NCBI GenBank assembly: GCA_023395555.1
Contig: JAEWYQ010000073.1
Span: 1-64,000, forward strand
Length of the DNA stretch: 64,000 nt
DNA from: Bacillota bacterium
GTDB lineage: Bacteria; Bacillota; Clostridia; Lachnospirales; Lachnospiraceae
Direction of reading: 5' to 3'
Part shown: piece after piece, positions 51,941 to 61,925 of the stretch
Layout: every line of letters begins with the position of its first letter
How positions within the stretch are numbered: position 1 is the stretch's first letter
The notes under the pieces: model-generated
Seen by the model: the letters and a program-made list of their open reading frames with translations, nothing else
What the model was told of the DNA's origin: nothing
Databases searched by the model: none
Made by a program: the position numbers and the translations under genes

Positions 51941-54058
51941 TTATTTACCCTTGCTGGACAGGATCTTCTCCTGAACACTCTTCGGAACCTGCTCATACAT
52001 CGCAAAGAACATAGAATAAGCACCGCGGCCCTGGGTTCTGGAACGAAGGGATGTGGCATATCCGAACATCTCGGACAGCGGAACGAAGCCTCTGATCTGC
52101 TTGGTGCCATTGATGTCCTCAGTGCCCTCGATACGTCCGCGGCGGGAGCTGATATCACCGATTACATCACCCATATAGTCCTCAGGAACAGTTACTTCTA
52201 CTCTCATGATAGGCTCTAAGAGCACTGCTCCGCCCTTATGCATCGCATCCTTGAAGGCCATGGAACCGGCAATCTTGAAAGCCATTTCACTGGAGTCAAC
52301 CTCGTGGTAGGAACCGTCATAACAGGTAGCCTTGATACCAAGTACGGGATATCCGCCAAGGACACCTGCTTTGGAGGCTTCCTGAATACCTGCGTCTACC
52401 GCAGGAATGTATTCCTTCGGAATAGAACCGCCCACGATAGCATTAACAAATTCATAAGTCTTCTCTGCATTGGCATCCATAGGCTCGAAGCGTACCTTAC
52501 AGTGACCGTACTGACCGCGTCCGCCGGACTGCTTCGCATACTTGCTGTCAACCTCAACGGTCTTGGTAAAGCCTTCCTTGTAAGCAACCTGAGGTGCACC
52601 TACATTGGCCTCTACCTTGAACTCACGAAGAAGTCTGTCTACGATAATCTCCAGATGAAGCTCTCCCATACCGGCGATAATGGTCTGACCGGTTTCTTCG
52701 TTGGTATAGGTTCTGAAGGTAGGGTCTTCTTCTGCCAGCTTCGCCAGCGCCTCGCCCATCTTATCCTGACCGGCCTTGGTCTTAGGCTCAATCGCAACAT
52801 TGATAACCGGCTCGGGGAATTCCATGGATTCCAGAATTACCGGATGCTTCTCATCACAGATGGTATCACCGGTAGTGGTAAGCTTCAGACCAACAGCAGC
52901 AGCGATATCACCGGAGTAAACCTTCTCCAGATCCTCTCTCTTGTTGGCATGCATCTGAAGAATACGTCCGACACGTTCCTTCTTATTCTTGGTGGAATTC
53001 AATACATAGGAACCGGAATTCAAGGTACCGGAGTAAACACGGAAGAATGCCAGCTTACCTACGAAGGGATCCGCCATGATCTTAAAGGCCAGTGCCGCAA
53101 AGGGCTCTTCGTCAGAGGATTTTCTCGTAATCGGATTGCCCAAATCATCCACGCCGTTGATATCCGCGATATCAGTGGGCGCTGGTAAATATTCGATAAC
53201 TGCATCCAATAATTTCTGGACACCTTTATTTCTGTATGCGGAACCACAGCATACCGGAATAATCTGAACTGCAATGGTGGCTCTTCTCAGAGCTGCCTTC
53301 AGCTCTTCCGTCGTGGGCTCCTCACCCTCTAAGAACTTCTCGATCAGATCATCATCCGTCTCACAGATGGACTCAATCATGGAAGCCCTGTATTCCTCGG
53401 TCAGATCCTTCATATCTTCAGGCACATCTGTTATCTCAATATCCTCGCCCTTATCATCTTTATAATAATAGGCCTTCATCTCGAATAAATCGATGATTCC
53501 CTTGAAGGTATCTTCTTTGCCGATGGGTAACTGAATCGGAACCGGGTTCTTGCTTAGCCGGGTTCTGATCATTTTTACAACATTAAAGAAATCCGCACCT
53601 GAAATGTCCATTTTATTAACAAAAGCCATCCTAGGTACATCATATTTGTCAGCTTGACGCCATACGGTCTCGGACTGGGGCTCAACGCCGCCCTTCGCAC
53701 AAAATACACCAACCGCACTATCAAGTACACGCAGGGATCGTTCAACCTCTACGGTAAAATCTACGTGCCCGGGAGTATCAATGATATTGATACGATGCTC
53801 TAATGCACCGGGGATCTTCTTGTGCTCGAATTCCTGAGTCCAATGGCATGTGGTAGCAGCTGACGTAATTGTGATACCTCTTTCCTGCTCCTGGGCCATC
53901 CAGTCCATGGTTGCAGTACCTTCATGAGTATCACCAATTTTGTAATTAACACCGGTATAATACAGGATACGTTCGGAAAGAGTTGTCTTTCCCGCATCGA
54001 TGTGAGCCATAATACCGATATTTCTTGTCCGCTCTAACGGATATTCTCTTCCTGCCAA
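51941..54058 (-). CDS. fusA: Elongation factor G
   Basis: A 705-residue translocase GTPase. G1 is [23 protein letters not shown]2/G3 include [20 protein letters not shown], and G4 is [11 protein letters not shown]. Domain IV carries [12 protein letters not shown] and the C-terminal end is typical. Translation appears to start at a TTG (GGAGG eight bases upstream). It lies between rpsG and tuf. Confidence 0.99.
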   Translation of the reverse strand: MAGREYPLERTRNIGIMAHIDAGKTTLSERILYYTGVNYKIGDTHEGTATMDWMAQEQERGITITSAATTCHWTQEFEHKKIPGALEHRINIIDTPGHVDFTVEVERSLRVLDSAVGVFCAKGGVEPQSETVWRQADKYDVPRMAFVNKMDISGADFFNVVKMIRTRLSKNPVPIQLPIGKEDTFKGIIDLFEMKAYYYKDDKGEDIEITDVPEDMKDLTEEYRASMIESICETDDDLIEKFLEGEEPTTEELKAALRRATIAVQIIPVCCGSAYRNKGVQKLLDAVIEYLPAPTDIADINGVDDLGNPITRKSSDEEPFAALAFKIMADPFVGKLAFFRVYSGTLNSGSYVLNSTKNKKERVGRILQMHANKREDLEKVYSGDIAAAVGLKLTTTGDTICDEKHPVILESMEFPEPVINVAIEPKTKAGQDKMGEALAKLAEEDPTFRTYTNEETGQTIIAGMGELHLEIIVDRLLREFKVEANVGAPQVAYKEGFTKTVEVDSKYAKQSGGRGQYGHCKVRFEPMDANAEKTYEFVNAIVGGSIPKEYIPAVDAGIQEASKAGVLGGYPVLGIKATCYDGSYHEVDSSEMAFKIAGSMAFKDAMHKGGAVLLEPIMRVEVTVPEDYMGDVIGDISSRRGRIEGTEDINGTKQIRGFVPLSEMFGYATSLRSRTQGRGAYSMFFAMYEQVPKSVQEKILSSKGK

Positions 54059-54224
54059 GGATAATTCCTCCTTAATTCATGACAAGCAAATTCATGCAAG
54101 TAATTCCGCAAATCTTTTCTGAAAAGCCGGGATGCATAAATTTATCTCGTTAACAATGATAAAATTCAATTTTCAAGTCTCATATGCCTTATGAGGCAGA
54201 AGTACATGCCATGATAATATCCTT

Positions 54225-54746
<522 letters not shown>

Positions 54747-54954
54747 TTAATTCAACGGTACTCACATGCAGATAATCACTTCAGCCGGCCGATGCCCGCT
54801 TACTATATCTGCGCTGAATGGAAGACTATACTTCCACCGTCCGTGTTCGTGCTCAGTTTAACTTTATCTCACTCTCAATCTGTAACCCACAGAAAATACA
54901 AATCAAACGGAAACGAAAAATTAATCCGGCACTTTAACTATCGATTTAGTAATC

Positions 54955-55377
54955 TTACTTCTTAGCTTCTTTCGGTCTCTTAGCACCGTACTTGGAACGT
55001 GCCTGTCTTCTCTTGGCTACGCCTGCAGTATCAAGGGTACCTCTGATGATGTGGTAACGGGTACCGGGTAAATCCTTAACCCTTCCGCCTCTGATCAGAA
55101 CAACGCTATGCTCCTGAAGGTTGTGGCCTTCGCCGGGGATATAGCTGGTTACTTCGATTCCGTTGGACAGACGAACTCTGGCAATCTTACGAAGCGCTGA
55201 GTTAGGCTTCTTAGGGGTTGCTGTTCTAACTGCGGTACATACGCCTCTCTTCTGAGGAGCCGATACGTTAGTGGTTCTCTTGTTCAGGGAATTGAATCCC
55301 TTCTGCAATGCAGGAGAGTTGGATTTATACTCTACTGTCTGTCTGCCTTTTTTTACTAACTGGTTAAATGTGGGCAT
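54955..55377 (-). CDS. rpsL: 30S ribosomal protein S12
   Basis: A 140-residue decoding-centre protein: [24 protein letters not shown], then [51 protein letters not shown], and a basic tail. ATG after CAGGAGGTG. It is first of the str operon. In most Firmicutes rpoB-rpoC lie upstream; here a foreign segment takes that place. Confidence 0.98.
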   Translation of the reverse strand: MPTFNQLVKKGRQTVEYKSNSPALQKGFNSLNKRTTNVSAPQKRGVCTAVRTATPKKPNSALRKIARVRLSNGIEVTSYIPGEGHNLQEHSVVLIRGGRVKDLPGTRYHIIRGTLDTAGVAKRRQARSKYGAKRPKEAKK

Positions 55378-55546
55378 TAATTTTTCACCTCCTGAAAATT
55401 GTTCACTACAAGATGAATTGGTTCGCCAATCCGCTTGCTCTTACTTCTGAATTCTGTGGTTGCTCTTCTGCGTCTCCGGCAGAATATCAGCATCGGCAAA
55501 AATCGCACGAAAAATACATTGCATGCAGGAATCCGCACGCTAGATG

Positions 55547-55575
55547 ATTATATATTTTTCATAGAAAATTGTCAA
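55547..55575 (-). promoter_or_regulatory. Promoter of the str operon
   Basis: TTGACA, 17 bases, TATAAT on the minus strand, full consensus in both hexamers, about 165 nt before rpsL. The -35 lies within the left copy of the 29-bp direct repeat. Confidence 0.9.
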
Positions 55576-55585
55576 GGACTTTTTT
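55557..55585 (+). repeat. 29-bp direct repeat, left copy
   Basis: TTTCATAGAAAATTG continued by TCAAGGACTTTTTT, present again at 58597-58625 with one difference in 29 bases and in the same orientation. The two copies bound a segment of about 3,040 bp. Confidence 0.85.
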
Positions 55586-55747
55586 CCGGACCCAGAAATT
55601 TTGAAAATTTATACATTACTTATCCAAAATATTTAGGAATAGTGGCTTACTCTTACCGGACAGATGGCTCAAAACCTGCAAGATTATTCACTCGAAAATC
55701 ATGGCAATGGTATAAAAATGTGGAAATACGAATTGCTCTCCAAGAAG

Positions 55748-56002
55748 GGTTACGGTAAAGAAGGCTTATATTAAGCTTATAAAGAGCAAGAAGAGGTTTA
55801 AGCAGGGAGAAAGCTTTATTTATCGTACCATCGGCTACGGAGTAAGTAAGGATGAAATTCGCTTTAAACTACGAAAAAATCTATTTTTATCATAAACGGA
55901 AAGACCTGTAAGGCAATTGCCAAATCCTCGGGAACGGATTATGTGGTAGCAGAGTACGGCTCCTTACAAATGAAATTAGAGGTCAAAGTTAAAAAAGGGT
56001 AA
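55748..56002 (+). pseudogene. Frameshifted end of a bacterial Ig-like (Big_2) surface protein
   Basis: The plus strand reads VTVKKAYIKLIKSKKRFKQG then ESFIYRTIGYGVSKDEIRFKL, and after a one-base shift near 55885 INGKTCKAIAKSSGTDYVV then AEYGSLQMKLEVKVKKG and stop. This is the pattern of a Big_2 repeat (K-x-Y-I-x-L, I-N-x-K-T-x-K-x-x-A-K-x-x-G-T-x-Y-V-x-A). Only the last domain of a cell-surface protein remains; no upstream part is found. A terminator follows. Confidence 0.65.
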
Positions 56003-56011
56003 TGATAAAAA

Positions 56012-56050
56012 AGAAAAGCAGTGCGTTTGATAAGGTACTGCTTTTCTATA
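56012..56050 (+). terminator. Terminator after the Ig-like fragment
   Basis: AGAAAAGCAGT pairs perfectly with ACTGCTTTTCT, then TATATATTTAT. It would end the lost surface-protein gene. Confidence 0.75.
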
Positions 56051-56357
56051 TATTTATATCAGAGTTCGTTGGTGCCGTGAGGGATTTAGACTAAAACACG
56101 CATTATTTAAAAGTGCGGAGCAGGAGGGAAATGACTTGGCGAAGCGTTGGGGAATGTAGCGAGTTGTTCTTGGTGATATTTTACTCTTTAAGCTCATTCG
56201 GTGGTCGCCTCCATAAATCAATGGTAAAATATGTAATTTTTATTGCAATAATACGAAATAATGTTATAATAATGATAGAGAATTAGTTTAATAAAATGAA
56301 AATTTTTATATATAGAGCAATATAATCTATTAAAACACTATTTTCAGAGGTATAATT
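56051..56357. other. Intergenic stretch before the AT-rich unknown gene
   Basis: About 300 bases without a gene. The first part has mixed GC; the last 130 bases are very AT-rich and contain the promoter at 56243-56270. Confidence 0.6.
56243..56270 (+). promoter_or_regulatory. Promoter of the AT-rich unknown gene
   Basis: TTGCAA, 16 bases, TATAAT on the plus strand, about 85 bases before the ATG. Confidence 0.6.
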
Positions 56358-57839
56358 ATGAAGAAACGGTTCAATACAAAATTACTTGTTTTATTGCTAT
56401 TACTTTTTAGTATATGTTGTATTGTTGGTTATAAAACTATTGACAATAGAAAAATAAGTATCTCAATGAAAGAAGCTTATAAAATTGCTAATAATGCTGC
56501 ATATGAAAAAAATGCACAGTTATTATTGGTTTCAATTACGAGTACAGATGATTCACTAGACAAAGAAAATATTAGTGCAGGAAGTAATGGCACAAGAAAA
56601 TCGTGGAATTTTGAATTTGCTGTTCCGAATTCTACTGAACATTGGTTTGTGTCAATAAGAGATAATAAAATAGAAGATGTTTTAAGAGTAACGGGTATTC
56701 CATATGAAAAAGAAGCTTTAATAGATAGAATGGAATTAAGGATGGATTCAAAAGAAGCATTAAAAATCGCAAAAAAGGAATACATATTGAAACCAGGTGA
56801 AATATGGGCTATAGGGTATCATTTTTCAATTAGTAAAGAGGATGGAAAGATTTTGTTACAAGTTATATGTAGGGACAACTCAGATACATTTACAAGAATA
56901 TCAATTGATGTTAGAACAAAACAAATTTTGGAGGCTATTCATAAAGTATCAAATGGAGGTGGTATTTTTAATGGAGCCAATGATAAAGCACTAATTAATA
57001 ATTATGATATAGATGGTATTACGAATTATGTGGCACCTAATAAGGACAATAACTTATTCGCGTGGGGTAAAAAGATAATTAACATTATCCAATATGAACC
57101 AATTATACTATATAAAAAAGGTAAGGATGATAATTGGAATGAGCTGAAATTTAGTAATATCATAAGAAATGTCATTCCTATTACTGAAAATAGCTTTTTT
57201 GTTATTTGTGATAAAAATATATACATTTATGATTCAAAACAAATTAATAATGAATTGGAATTAAAGGATAATATATTAAATTCAATATATTATATGGACA
57301 AGCTATATATTATAACAAAATCCCAACTACATTTTTCATCTGATAAAGGTGAATCGTGGAGTATAATTTCGCTACCAGCAGCTGATGATATTACAAATAT
57401 TTCTATGGATTTTGATGAAAGTAATAATATTCTATATATAAGTATTAGCAATAAAATTTATGGTCTCAATAATAAAGAATGGATAGAATTTATAAATAAT
57501 GATGAAATGATAAATGATTTTAAATATATAAATAATACAATAATTTATGCTACTAATAAATCAATAAATATTTATGATTTAAAATCAAAAGAAAAAAAAT
57601 TTACTGAGAATTTAATAATAAAGAGGTTAATTAGATATAGACAAGCATATCTATACGCAATAAATGAGGAAGGAAAATTATTTAAAATAAAAAAGGGAGG
57701 TGATAATAATGATTGGATAATTGTTGATTGTAAAACTAATAACAACGGGTTAATTAGTGACGTTCTACATATTGATAAAAATATATGGTATTATAGTACA
57801 ATTTCGATATCTAAATGGGTAGGATTAAGAAAGCTTTAG
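56358..57839 (+). CDS. Membrane-anchored protein with PepSY-like and propeller-like parts, unknown
   Basis: A 493-residue protein I do not recognise. A membrane anchor or signal spans about residues 8-25. Two PepSY-like repeats are visible (SMKEAYKIANNAAYEKNAQLLLVS at 36-58; DSKEALKIAKKEYILKPGEIWAIGY at 130-154). From about 220 the protein has short repeats of strands, as in a beta-propeller, with one perfect Asp-box (SSDKGESW, 327-334). The gene is much more AT-rich than its surroundings and favours AAT, ATA and AAA codons, so it probably came by transfer. AGAGGT precedes the ATG, and it has a promoter and terminator of its own. Confidence 0.7.
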   Translation: MKKRFNTKLLVLLLLLFSICCIVGYKTIDNRKISISMKEAYKIANNAAYEKNAQLLLVSITSTDDSLDKENISAGSNGTRKSWNFEFAVPNSTEHWFVSIRDNKIEDVLRVTGIPYEKEALIDRMELRMDSKEALKIAKKEYILKPGEIWAIGYHFSISKEDGKILLQVICRDNSDTFTRISIDVRTKQILEAIHKVSNGGGIFNGANDKALINNYDIDGITNYVAPNKDNNLFAWGKKIINIIQYEPIILYKKGKDDNWNELKFSNIIRNVIPITENSFFVICDKNIYIYDSKQINNELELKDNILNSIYYMDKLYIITKSQLHFSSDKGESWSIISLPAADDITNISMDFDESNNILYISISNKIYGLNNKEWIEFINNDEMINDFKYINNTIIYATNKSINIYDLKSKEKKFTENLIIKRLIRYRQAYLYAINEEGKLFKIKKGGDNNDWIIVDCKTNNNGLISDVLHIDKNIWYYSTISISKWVGLRKL

Positions 57840-58286
57840 AATGTGAAAATTTTGGTCAAAGGACTGTAGATTATTGGTATTAAAATGTGGGAGTATTCAA
57901 ATGTTTGTGTGAGCCTTCAAACTGATGTAAATAAATTACTCAGTTTGGAGGCTTTATTTTATTGTAAAACGAAGAAGGGACGAATCGTCCGAAAGACAGG
58001 CACTACAAGAAATGGTCAGCGGGTATCTGAAAGAAAATCCGGTAAAACTGGTGGTAAATTAAAATGAATTTGCAGTTTTTTTGCTAGGGTGTATCTAAAA
58101 ACTCACATTCCCTATACTATTGCACAAAGTAAATATGGAAGAACAATAAACAAAGGCAAGAAAGGATGTTGCCAACTTATTGTAGGTTAGGGGTAACTTA
58201 ACAATAAAGCATATATTTAAAATCTGCTACTATTTTTTATAGAAATTTAAAACTTAGTGGCAACACAACGTTGGACAGTCATCGCG
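57840..58286. other. Gene-poor stretch after the AT-rich unknown gene
   Basis: It begins with the terminator at 57912-57961. From 57967 to 58062 an open stretch ending ESSERQALQEMVSGYLKENP and KLVVN-stop could be the tail of a lost gene, but I recognise nothing. The remainder to 58286 is AT-rich with no feature I can support. Confidence 0.45.
57912..57961 (+). terminator. Terminator of the AT-rich unknown gene
   Basis: AGCCTTCAAACTGA pairs with TCAGTTTGGAGGCT (one wobble) over 14 bases, then TTATTTTATT. Confidence 0.8.
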
Positions 58287-58511
58287 CTAGCGATTTTGTT
58301 CAATTAAATCTATCACCGTTTGTCCATACATTTTACCATCAAGTATATTGGTTTCAATAGGGCTATTAATAGAACTAAATTCTTCTGTTTTTTCTTTAGT
58401 TACATTTTTTAATTTATCGGTCACTGTATAATTTATTTTCTCCTGGTTATATGAATGGATTTTAACGTTATAATCCCTAATAGTTTTTTGATAATAATGA
58501 CAGAAAAGGCC
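58287..58511 (-). pseudogene. Fragment of an unrecognised gene
   Basis: An open minus-strand frame without a start codon ends TEEFSSINSPIETNIL, DGKMYGQTVIDLIEQNR, stop. The end resembles the C-terminal motif (Y/D-G-x-x-x-x-G-x-x-V-x-x-L-I) of small pilin-like or secreted Clostridia proteins, but this is weak. It is AT-rich like the neighbouring foreign gene. Confidence 0.35.
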
Positions 58512-58596
58512 CTAAACTGATAGACAGGCTGGTGCTGGAAGGAAGGTATAGGATTAATGCAGAATTAAATGCAGCAAAGAACCGGGTACAGAGATG

Positions 58597-58625
58597 TTTC
58601 ATGGAAAATTGTCAAGGACTTTTTT
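58597..58625 (+). repeat. 29-bp direct repeat, right copy
   Basis: TTTCATGGAAAATTG continued by TCAAGGACTTTTTT, 28 of 29 bases identical to 55557-55585. On the minus strand it keeps TTGACA, but the base 17 positions on reads TCTGTA, so the promoter function is lost. Confidence 0.85.
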
Positions 58626-58629
58626 ATAG

Positions 58630-58650
58630 AGCCGCCTTCTGCGGCTTTAT
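58630..58650. terminator. Short hairpin next to the right direct repeat
   Basis: AGCCGC pairs with GCGGCT over five bases, followed by TTTAT on the plus strand and by CTATAAAAAA on the other. It may be an old terminator of whatever once lay upstream of rpsL. Confidence 0.45.
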
Positions 58651-58763
58651 CCCTGGAAATCTTGTTTTATCCGCTTTCTATAAACATGCCTCCATTCTGC
58701 ATATTTATGTACCTTCGGTGTTTTACAGACTTTTATGGCTTTTCCGGAATTTGAATCAGAAAT

Positions 58764-58833
58764 AGAGCCACAAAACTACACCGGCGGAGTTCCCCATGGT
58801 GCAGGATCCCTTCCAGTATAATTTTGCGGCTCT
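58764..58833 (-). terminator. Terminator of the GH127 gene
   Basis: AGAGCCGCAAAATTATACTGG pairs (with several wobbles) with CCGGTGTAGTTTTGTGGCTCT on the minus strand, followed by ATTTCTG. The T run is poor. Confidence 0.5.
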
Positions 58834-58859
58834 CAATGCTAAAACGCAGTGTGCGATGT

Positions 58860-60827
58860 CTAAAACGATTTAGCCTCATATACCAGGGGAAGCCAGATCT
58901 TCATCTCATGAAAACCTCTGTTGTCCCATGCAAAGTAGGGAATCATCCTGACTTTCACCTTATCCATCCCACGGTAATGCAGAGTCTGGTACAAAGCATC
59001 CCTTTGGAAGCCCTCCCTCTTCAGAGCGTAGAATTCCGTCTCCAGCGCTGTCATGCTTCTTCCTGCAATTTCATAAGGAAGCTCTGTAAATTCTGCCGAT
59101 ACCGGAAGAAGCAGGTCCTCCATAGGAATGTTCTCCGTATCCGGTGTCTCAATACAATAAACCAGAGGCCCCCGCTCAACGGCAGCCTGATTCGTATTCT
59201 CCTCCACCATGGAATGAGCTGCTGTCAGCCGTACGGGCATGGCAAAGAATACCTCGACCACTGTCTGTCCCTTTATTTCCACCGGCAGATAGGTATTGGC
59301 CTGTTCTGATGACAGAAGCTGCCGTTTTCCGCTGCCGTCCGCAAGATAGCCATCTTCCACCCATCCCGGTATGCGGATATTTAAGGTTGCGGGTATCTCA
59401 TTTTTCGCTTCCTCTACCAGGAAGGTTATCTTTCCCTGGTAAGGATACTCTGTCTGCTGGATCAGCACAAAGTCCGCGCCGTTTTCCAACTGGATATGGG
59501 CCCGGCTGGCACCGTACATTCCCGTATATACCGCATCCTTTGATACGGAATAAGCATATTCGCTGCTTTGAGCAAGATTTCTGGCCAGGTTGGGAGGGCA
59601 GCAGTAGCTGGTAATATATTCTGTTCTCTCCAGGGGCCAGACCATCTCATATTCCAGCTTCTTCGTCCGGCGCAGCATATTCTCGTAAAAATAATGCTTT
59701 CCGTCCAAGCTGATAGCGGCCATGTTCACATTCAGCATGGTGCGCTCAATAATATCATAATACCTGGCCTCCGGCTCGATATTAAACATCCGGTGTGCCC
59801 ACATCACAAGGCCGATATTGGCACAGGTTTCGTTATAAGCTGTAATATTGGGAAGCTGATATTCATAACCATAGGCCTGATGCGTCTTCTGATCCTTGAA
59901 GAAATTCCCGTAGGGTGATACGCCGTTATAAAGTGCGCCGCAGCCCCCTGTAATATAGATTTTGTACTGCATCAGGCTGTCCCATACCCGATGAAGCATG
60001 GCCCTGTATTCCTCATCCTCCACATCGGCGCACAGATCGGCCACTCCGCTGTAGAGATAATTGGCACGAACCGCATGCCCGATGATCCTGTCATGCTGCT
60101 TTAACGCCGTTCTGTCCTGATTGTCATCCGTTCCGTCCTTCACGGAATCCCGCAGCTCAATAGCCAGCTTCGCCAGCTCCAGATACCTCTTCTCTCCCGT
60201 GGTGCGGTATAGCTCCACCAATCCCATGTAATGGGAGGGGCATACTGCCGTCTGCACTTCGCCGGTCCTGGCGGCCTCCTGGTACATATGATCCAGATAA
60301 TCCGCTGTCCGAATGGCAATTTTCAAAAAGTTATCCTTTCCTGTAATTCTATGATGAAGACAGGCAGAGGTAAAGAGATGCCCGAAATTATATACCTCAA
60401 AATCATTGATATCCCCCATCCGGAATACCCCGTTGGCGTTTTTCTCTCCGATAATCTGCTTGGTGGAAAGATAGCCGTCCGGCTGCTGGGCTCTTCCGAT
60501 CAGATCGATATAACGGTCCAGCTCTGCCAGAAGCTCCTCATTCCCGGCCGTCGATGCCGTATAAAGCGCCGCTTCCATCCATTTATAGAAATCCCCGTCC
60601 CCGAACACGGTTCCGTCGTGATCTCCCTGGGCCTCTCCGGCGCAGATCTTAAAATTCTCTATAATATGGCTTATGTCCTTTGAATCAAACATATTCTTCA
60701 AATGCCATACCGTCGTCTCTGTGCATGCCTTCATGCTGTCCGCCCAAAATCCCTCCGTCCAGGCTACGGCATTGTGCGGAAGAGAAGACACCTTGGCATA
60801 GGGTGATTTTCTTGTATCCGTCAACAT
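58860..60827 (-). CDS. Glycoside hydrolase family 127, probable beta-L-arabinofuranosidase
   Basis: A 655-residue cytoplasmic enzyme of the former DUF1680 family. The zinc/catalytic set is complete by alignment to the Bifidobacterium enzyme: E333 and C335 in ITAYNETCANIGLVMW, and C409/C410 in YITSYCCPPNLARNLA, where a cysteine is the nucleophile. QPDGYLST and ITGGCGALYNGVSPYG are conserved. It would release L-arabinofuranose from oligosaccharides. ATG after AGGAGAATGAAATT. It may be the last gene of a unit with the racemase and GH42. Confidence 0.9.
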   Translation of the reverse strand: MLTDTRKSPYAKVSSLPHNAVAWTEGFWADSMKACTETTVWHLKNMFDSKDISHIIENFKICAGEAQGDHDGTVFGDGDFYKWMEAALYTASTAGNEELLAELDRYIDLIGRAQQPDGYLSTKQIIGEKNANGVFRMGDINDFEVYNFGHLFTSACLHHRITGKDNFLKIAIRTADYLDHMYQEAARTGEVQTAVCPSHYMGLVELYRTTGEKRYLELAKLAIELRDSVKDGTDDNQDRTALKQHDRIIGHAVRANYLYSGVADLCADVEDEEYRAMLHRVWDSLMQYKIYITGGCGALYNGVSPYGNFFKDQKTHQAYGYEYQLPNITAYNETCANIGLVMWAHRMFNIEPEARYYDIIERTMLNVNMAAISLDGKHYFYENMLRRTKKLEYEMVWPLERTEYITSYCCPPNLARNLAQSSEYAYSVSKDAVYTGMYGASRAHIQLENGADFVLIQQTEYPYQGKITFLVEEAKNEIPATLNIRIPGWVEDGYLADGSGKRQLLSSEQANTYLPVEIKGQTVVEVFFAMPVRLTAAHSMVEENTNQAAVERGPLVYCIETPDTENIPMEDLLLPVSAEFTELPYEIAGRSMTALETEFYALKREGFQRDALYQTLHYRGMDKVKVRMIPYFAWDNRGFHEMKIWLPLVYEAKSF

Positions 60828-60951
60828 AATTTCATTCTCCTATTAATCTTCTGACGATTTTTCAGTTTCATTTTTTCTTGCTTTCTCTTTCTTTTTTGCT
60901 CCTATAGCTGCTTTATCAAGCTGCACTTAATAAAGTACTTTCAAGACTCAA

Positions 60952-61644
60952 TCACTTGCTTTCAGCCATCAGACCTTTCTTCACCAGCGCTTCCTTCAGC
61001 GCCAGCGCACCATAGCGGGGACTGGACACCACCGGCATACCGCAGGCCTCTGCCAGCAGCTCCTCGCAATACGCCATCGATCCCTGACAAAGCAAAATCA
61101 CATCCACCTGGTTCGCAATCTCCTGTGCTTTCTCCAGCATCAGCTTCTGAAACTTCTCCCTGTCGGCGCCAAAGGCATCAATCAGTCCGTCAACCAGCGT
61201 CACCCGCTGTCCCAGCTCCCGCGCTACCCGCCTGATGGTGTTCTTCGTAGGCTCCAGGGTAGTAGGCAGGGTTGCCAGCACGCCAATTCTGCTCTCCTTT
61301 GCCGACGCCAGCCTCACCGCATCCCTGCACATCTCTTCATCAATGCGCACAACAGGCACTCCAATATATTTCCCCAGATCCTGGGCGGCATCCGCCACTT
61401 CTCCCACGGAGGAGCAAATATTCAAAATCGCATCCGCCCCCTCCTCTACGGCCTTCATATACATGGAAACCAGTCTCGCCGCTGCCGCCGGTGTAACCTG
61501 TCCCGCATCCCGTGTCTCAGACAGGATGGTTCCATCCTCATAGCTTAATATCTCCGCCTGATCCCCCAGATGCGCTGTAACCTCCCGGGTAACCAGCTCG
61601 ATCAATTCCGGTGTTGTGCTCGTATATACCAATGCTGCTTTCAT
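60952..61644 (-). CDS. Aspartate/glutamate racemase family protein
   Basis: A 230-residue protein of the Asp/Glu/hydantoin racemase fold. The two catalytic cysteines are C77 in LNICSSVGE and C186 in LLCQGSMAY, in the twofold-symmetric positions; VLATLPTTLEPTKNTIRR is a family motif. Its substrate is unknown, and an amino-acid or hydroxy-acid racemase or a related decarboxylase is possible. ATG after GAGGTGG. It stands between a GH127 and a GH42 gene, an unusual setting for this family. Confidence 0.88.
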   Translation of the reverse strand: MKAALVYTSTTPELIELVTREVTAHLGDQAEILSYEDGTILSETRDAGQVTPAAAARLVSMYMKAVEEGADAILNICSSVGEVADAAQDLGKYIGVPVVRIDEEMCRDAVRLASAKESRIGVLATLPTTLEPTKNTIRRVARELGQRVTLVDGLIDAFGADREKFQKLMLEKAQEIANQVDVILLCQGSMAYCEELLAEACGMPVVSSPRYGALALKEALVKKGLMAESK

Positions 61645-61746
61645 AAATCCACCTCATTCTGACATTATCTTTCTATTATTATGCTTCAACAATATTATCT
61701 TTCCAACATGACTCGCCCGGTAAACGTCTTCTTAATACTGACGCGG

Positions 61747-61865
61747 TGAATAGGAGTGTATCACTATCCATCTGGGCGCAGACCGGGCTTCCCGTGATTG
61801 CCTGCACCTGGCAATCATGGGATGTTAAAGGCAAGCCCAGATGGATAGTGATACACTCCTATTCA
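61747..61865. repeat. Perfect 31-bp inverted repeat forming a nested 119-nt hairpin
   Basis: Arms 61747-61777 and 61835-61865 are perfectly complementary (starting TGAATAGGAGTGTATC). Inside, after 13 bases on each side, CCCGTGATTGCC pairs with GGCAATCATGGG (one wobble) over a 7-base loop. No T run follows on either strand. Confidence 0.95.
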
Positions 61866-61925
61866 TCTCACAACCTAACCCCTCGCCCATCTAACGCCCA
61901 AATCACATTATCTGTTACTGTAATA

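Noticed and set aside
55435..55758. 107-codon plus-strand frame upstream of the Ig-like fragment
   Set aside because: It runs antisense through the str operon promoter, has no ribosome binding site and no recognisable motif.
57885..58067. 60-codon frame after the AT-rich unknown gene
   Set aside because: Its first half is the terminator hairpin of that gene and it has no ribosome binding site.
58539..58765. Plus-strand frame ending near 58765
   Set aside because: It spans the right direct repeat and the hairpin at 58630, with no ribosome binding site or family motif.
61747..61865. The nested hairpin as a normal terminator
   Set aside because: The arms are far longer than usual and there is no T run on either strand.
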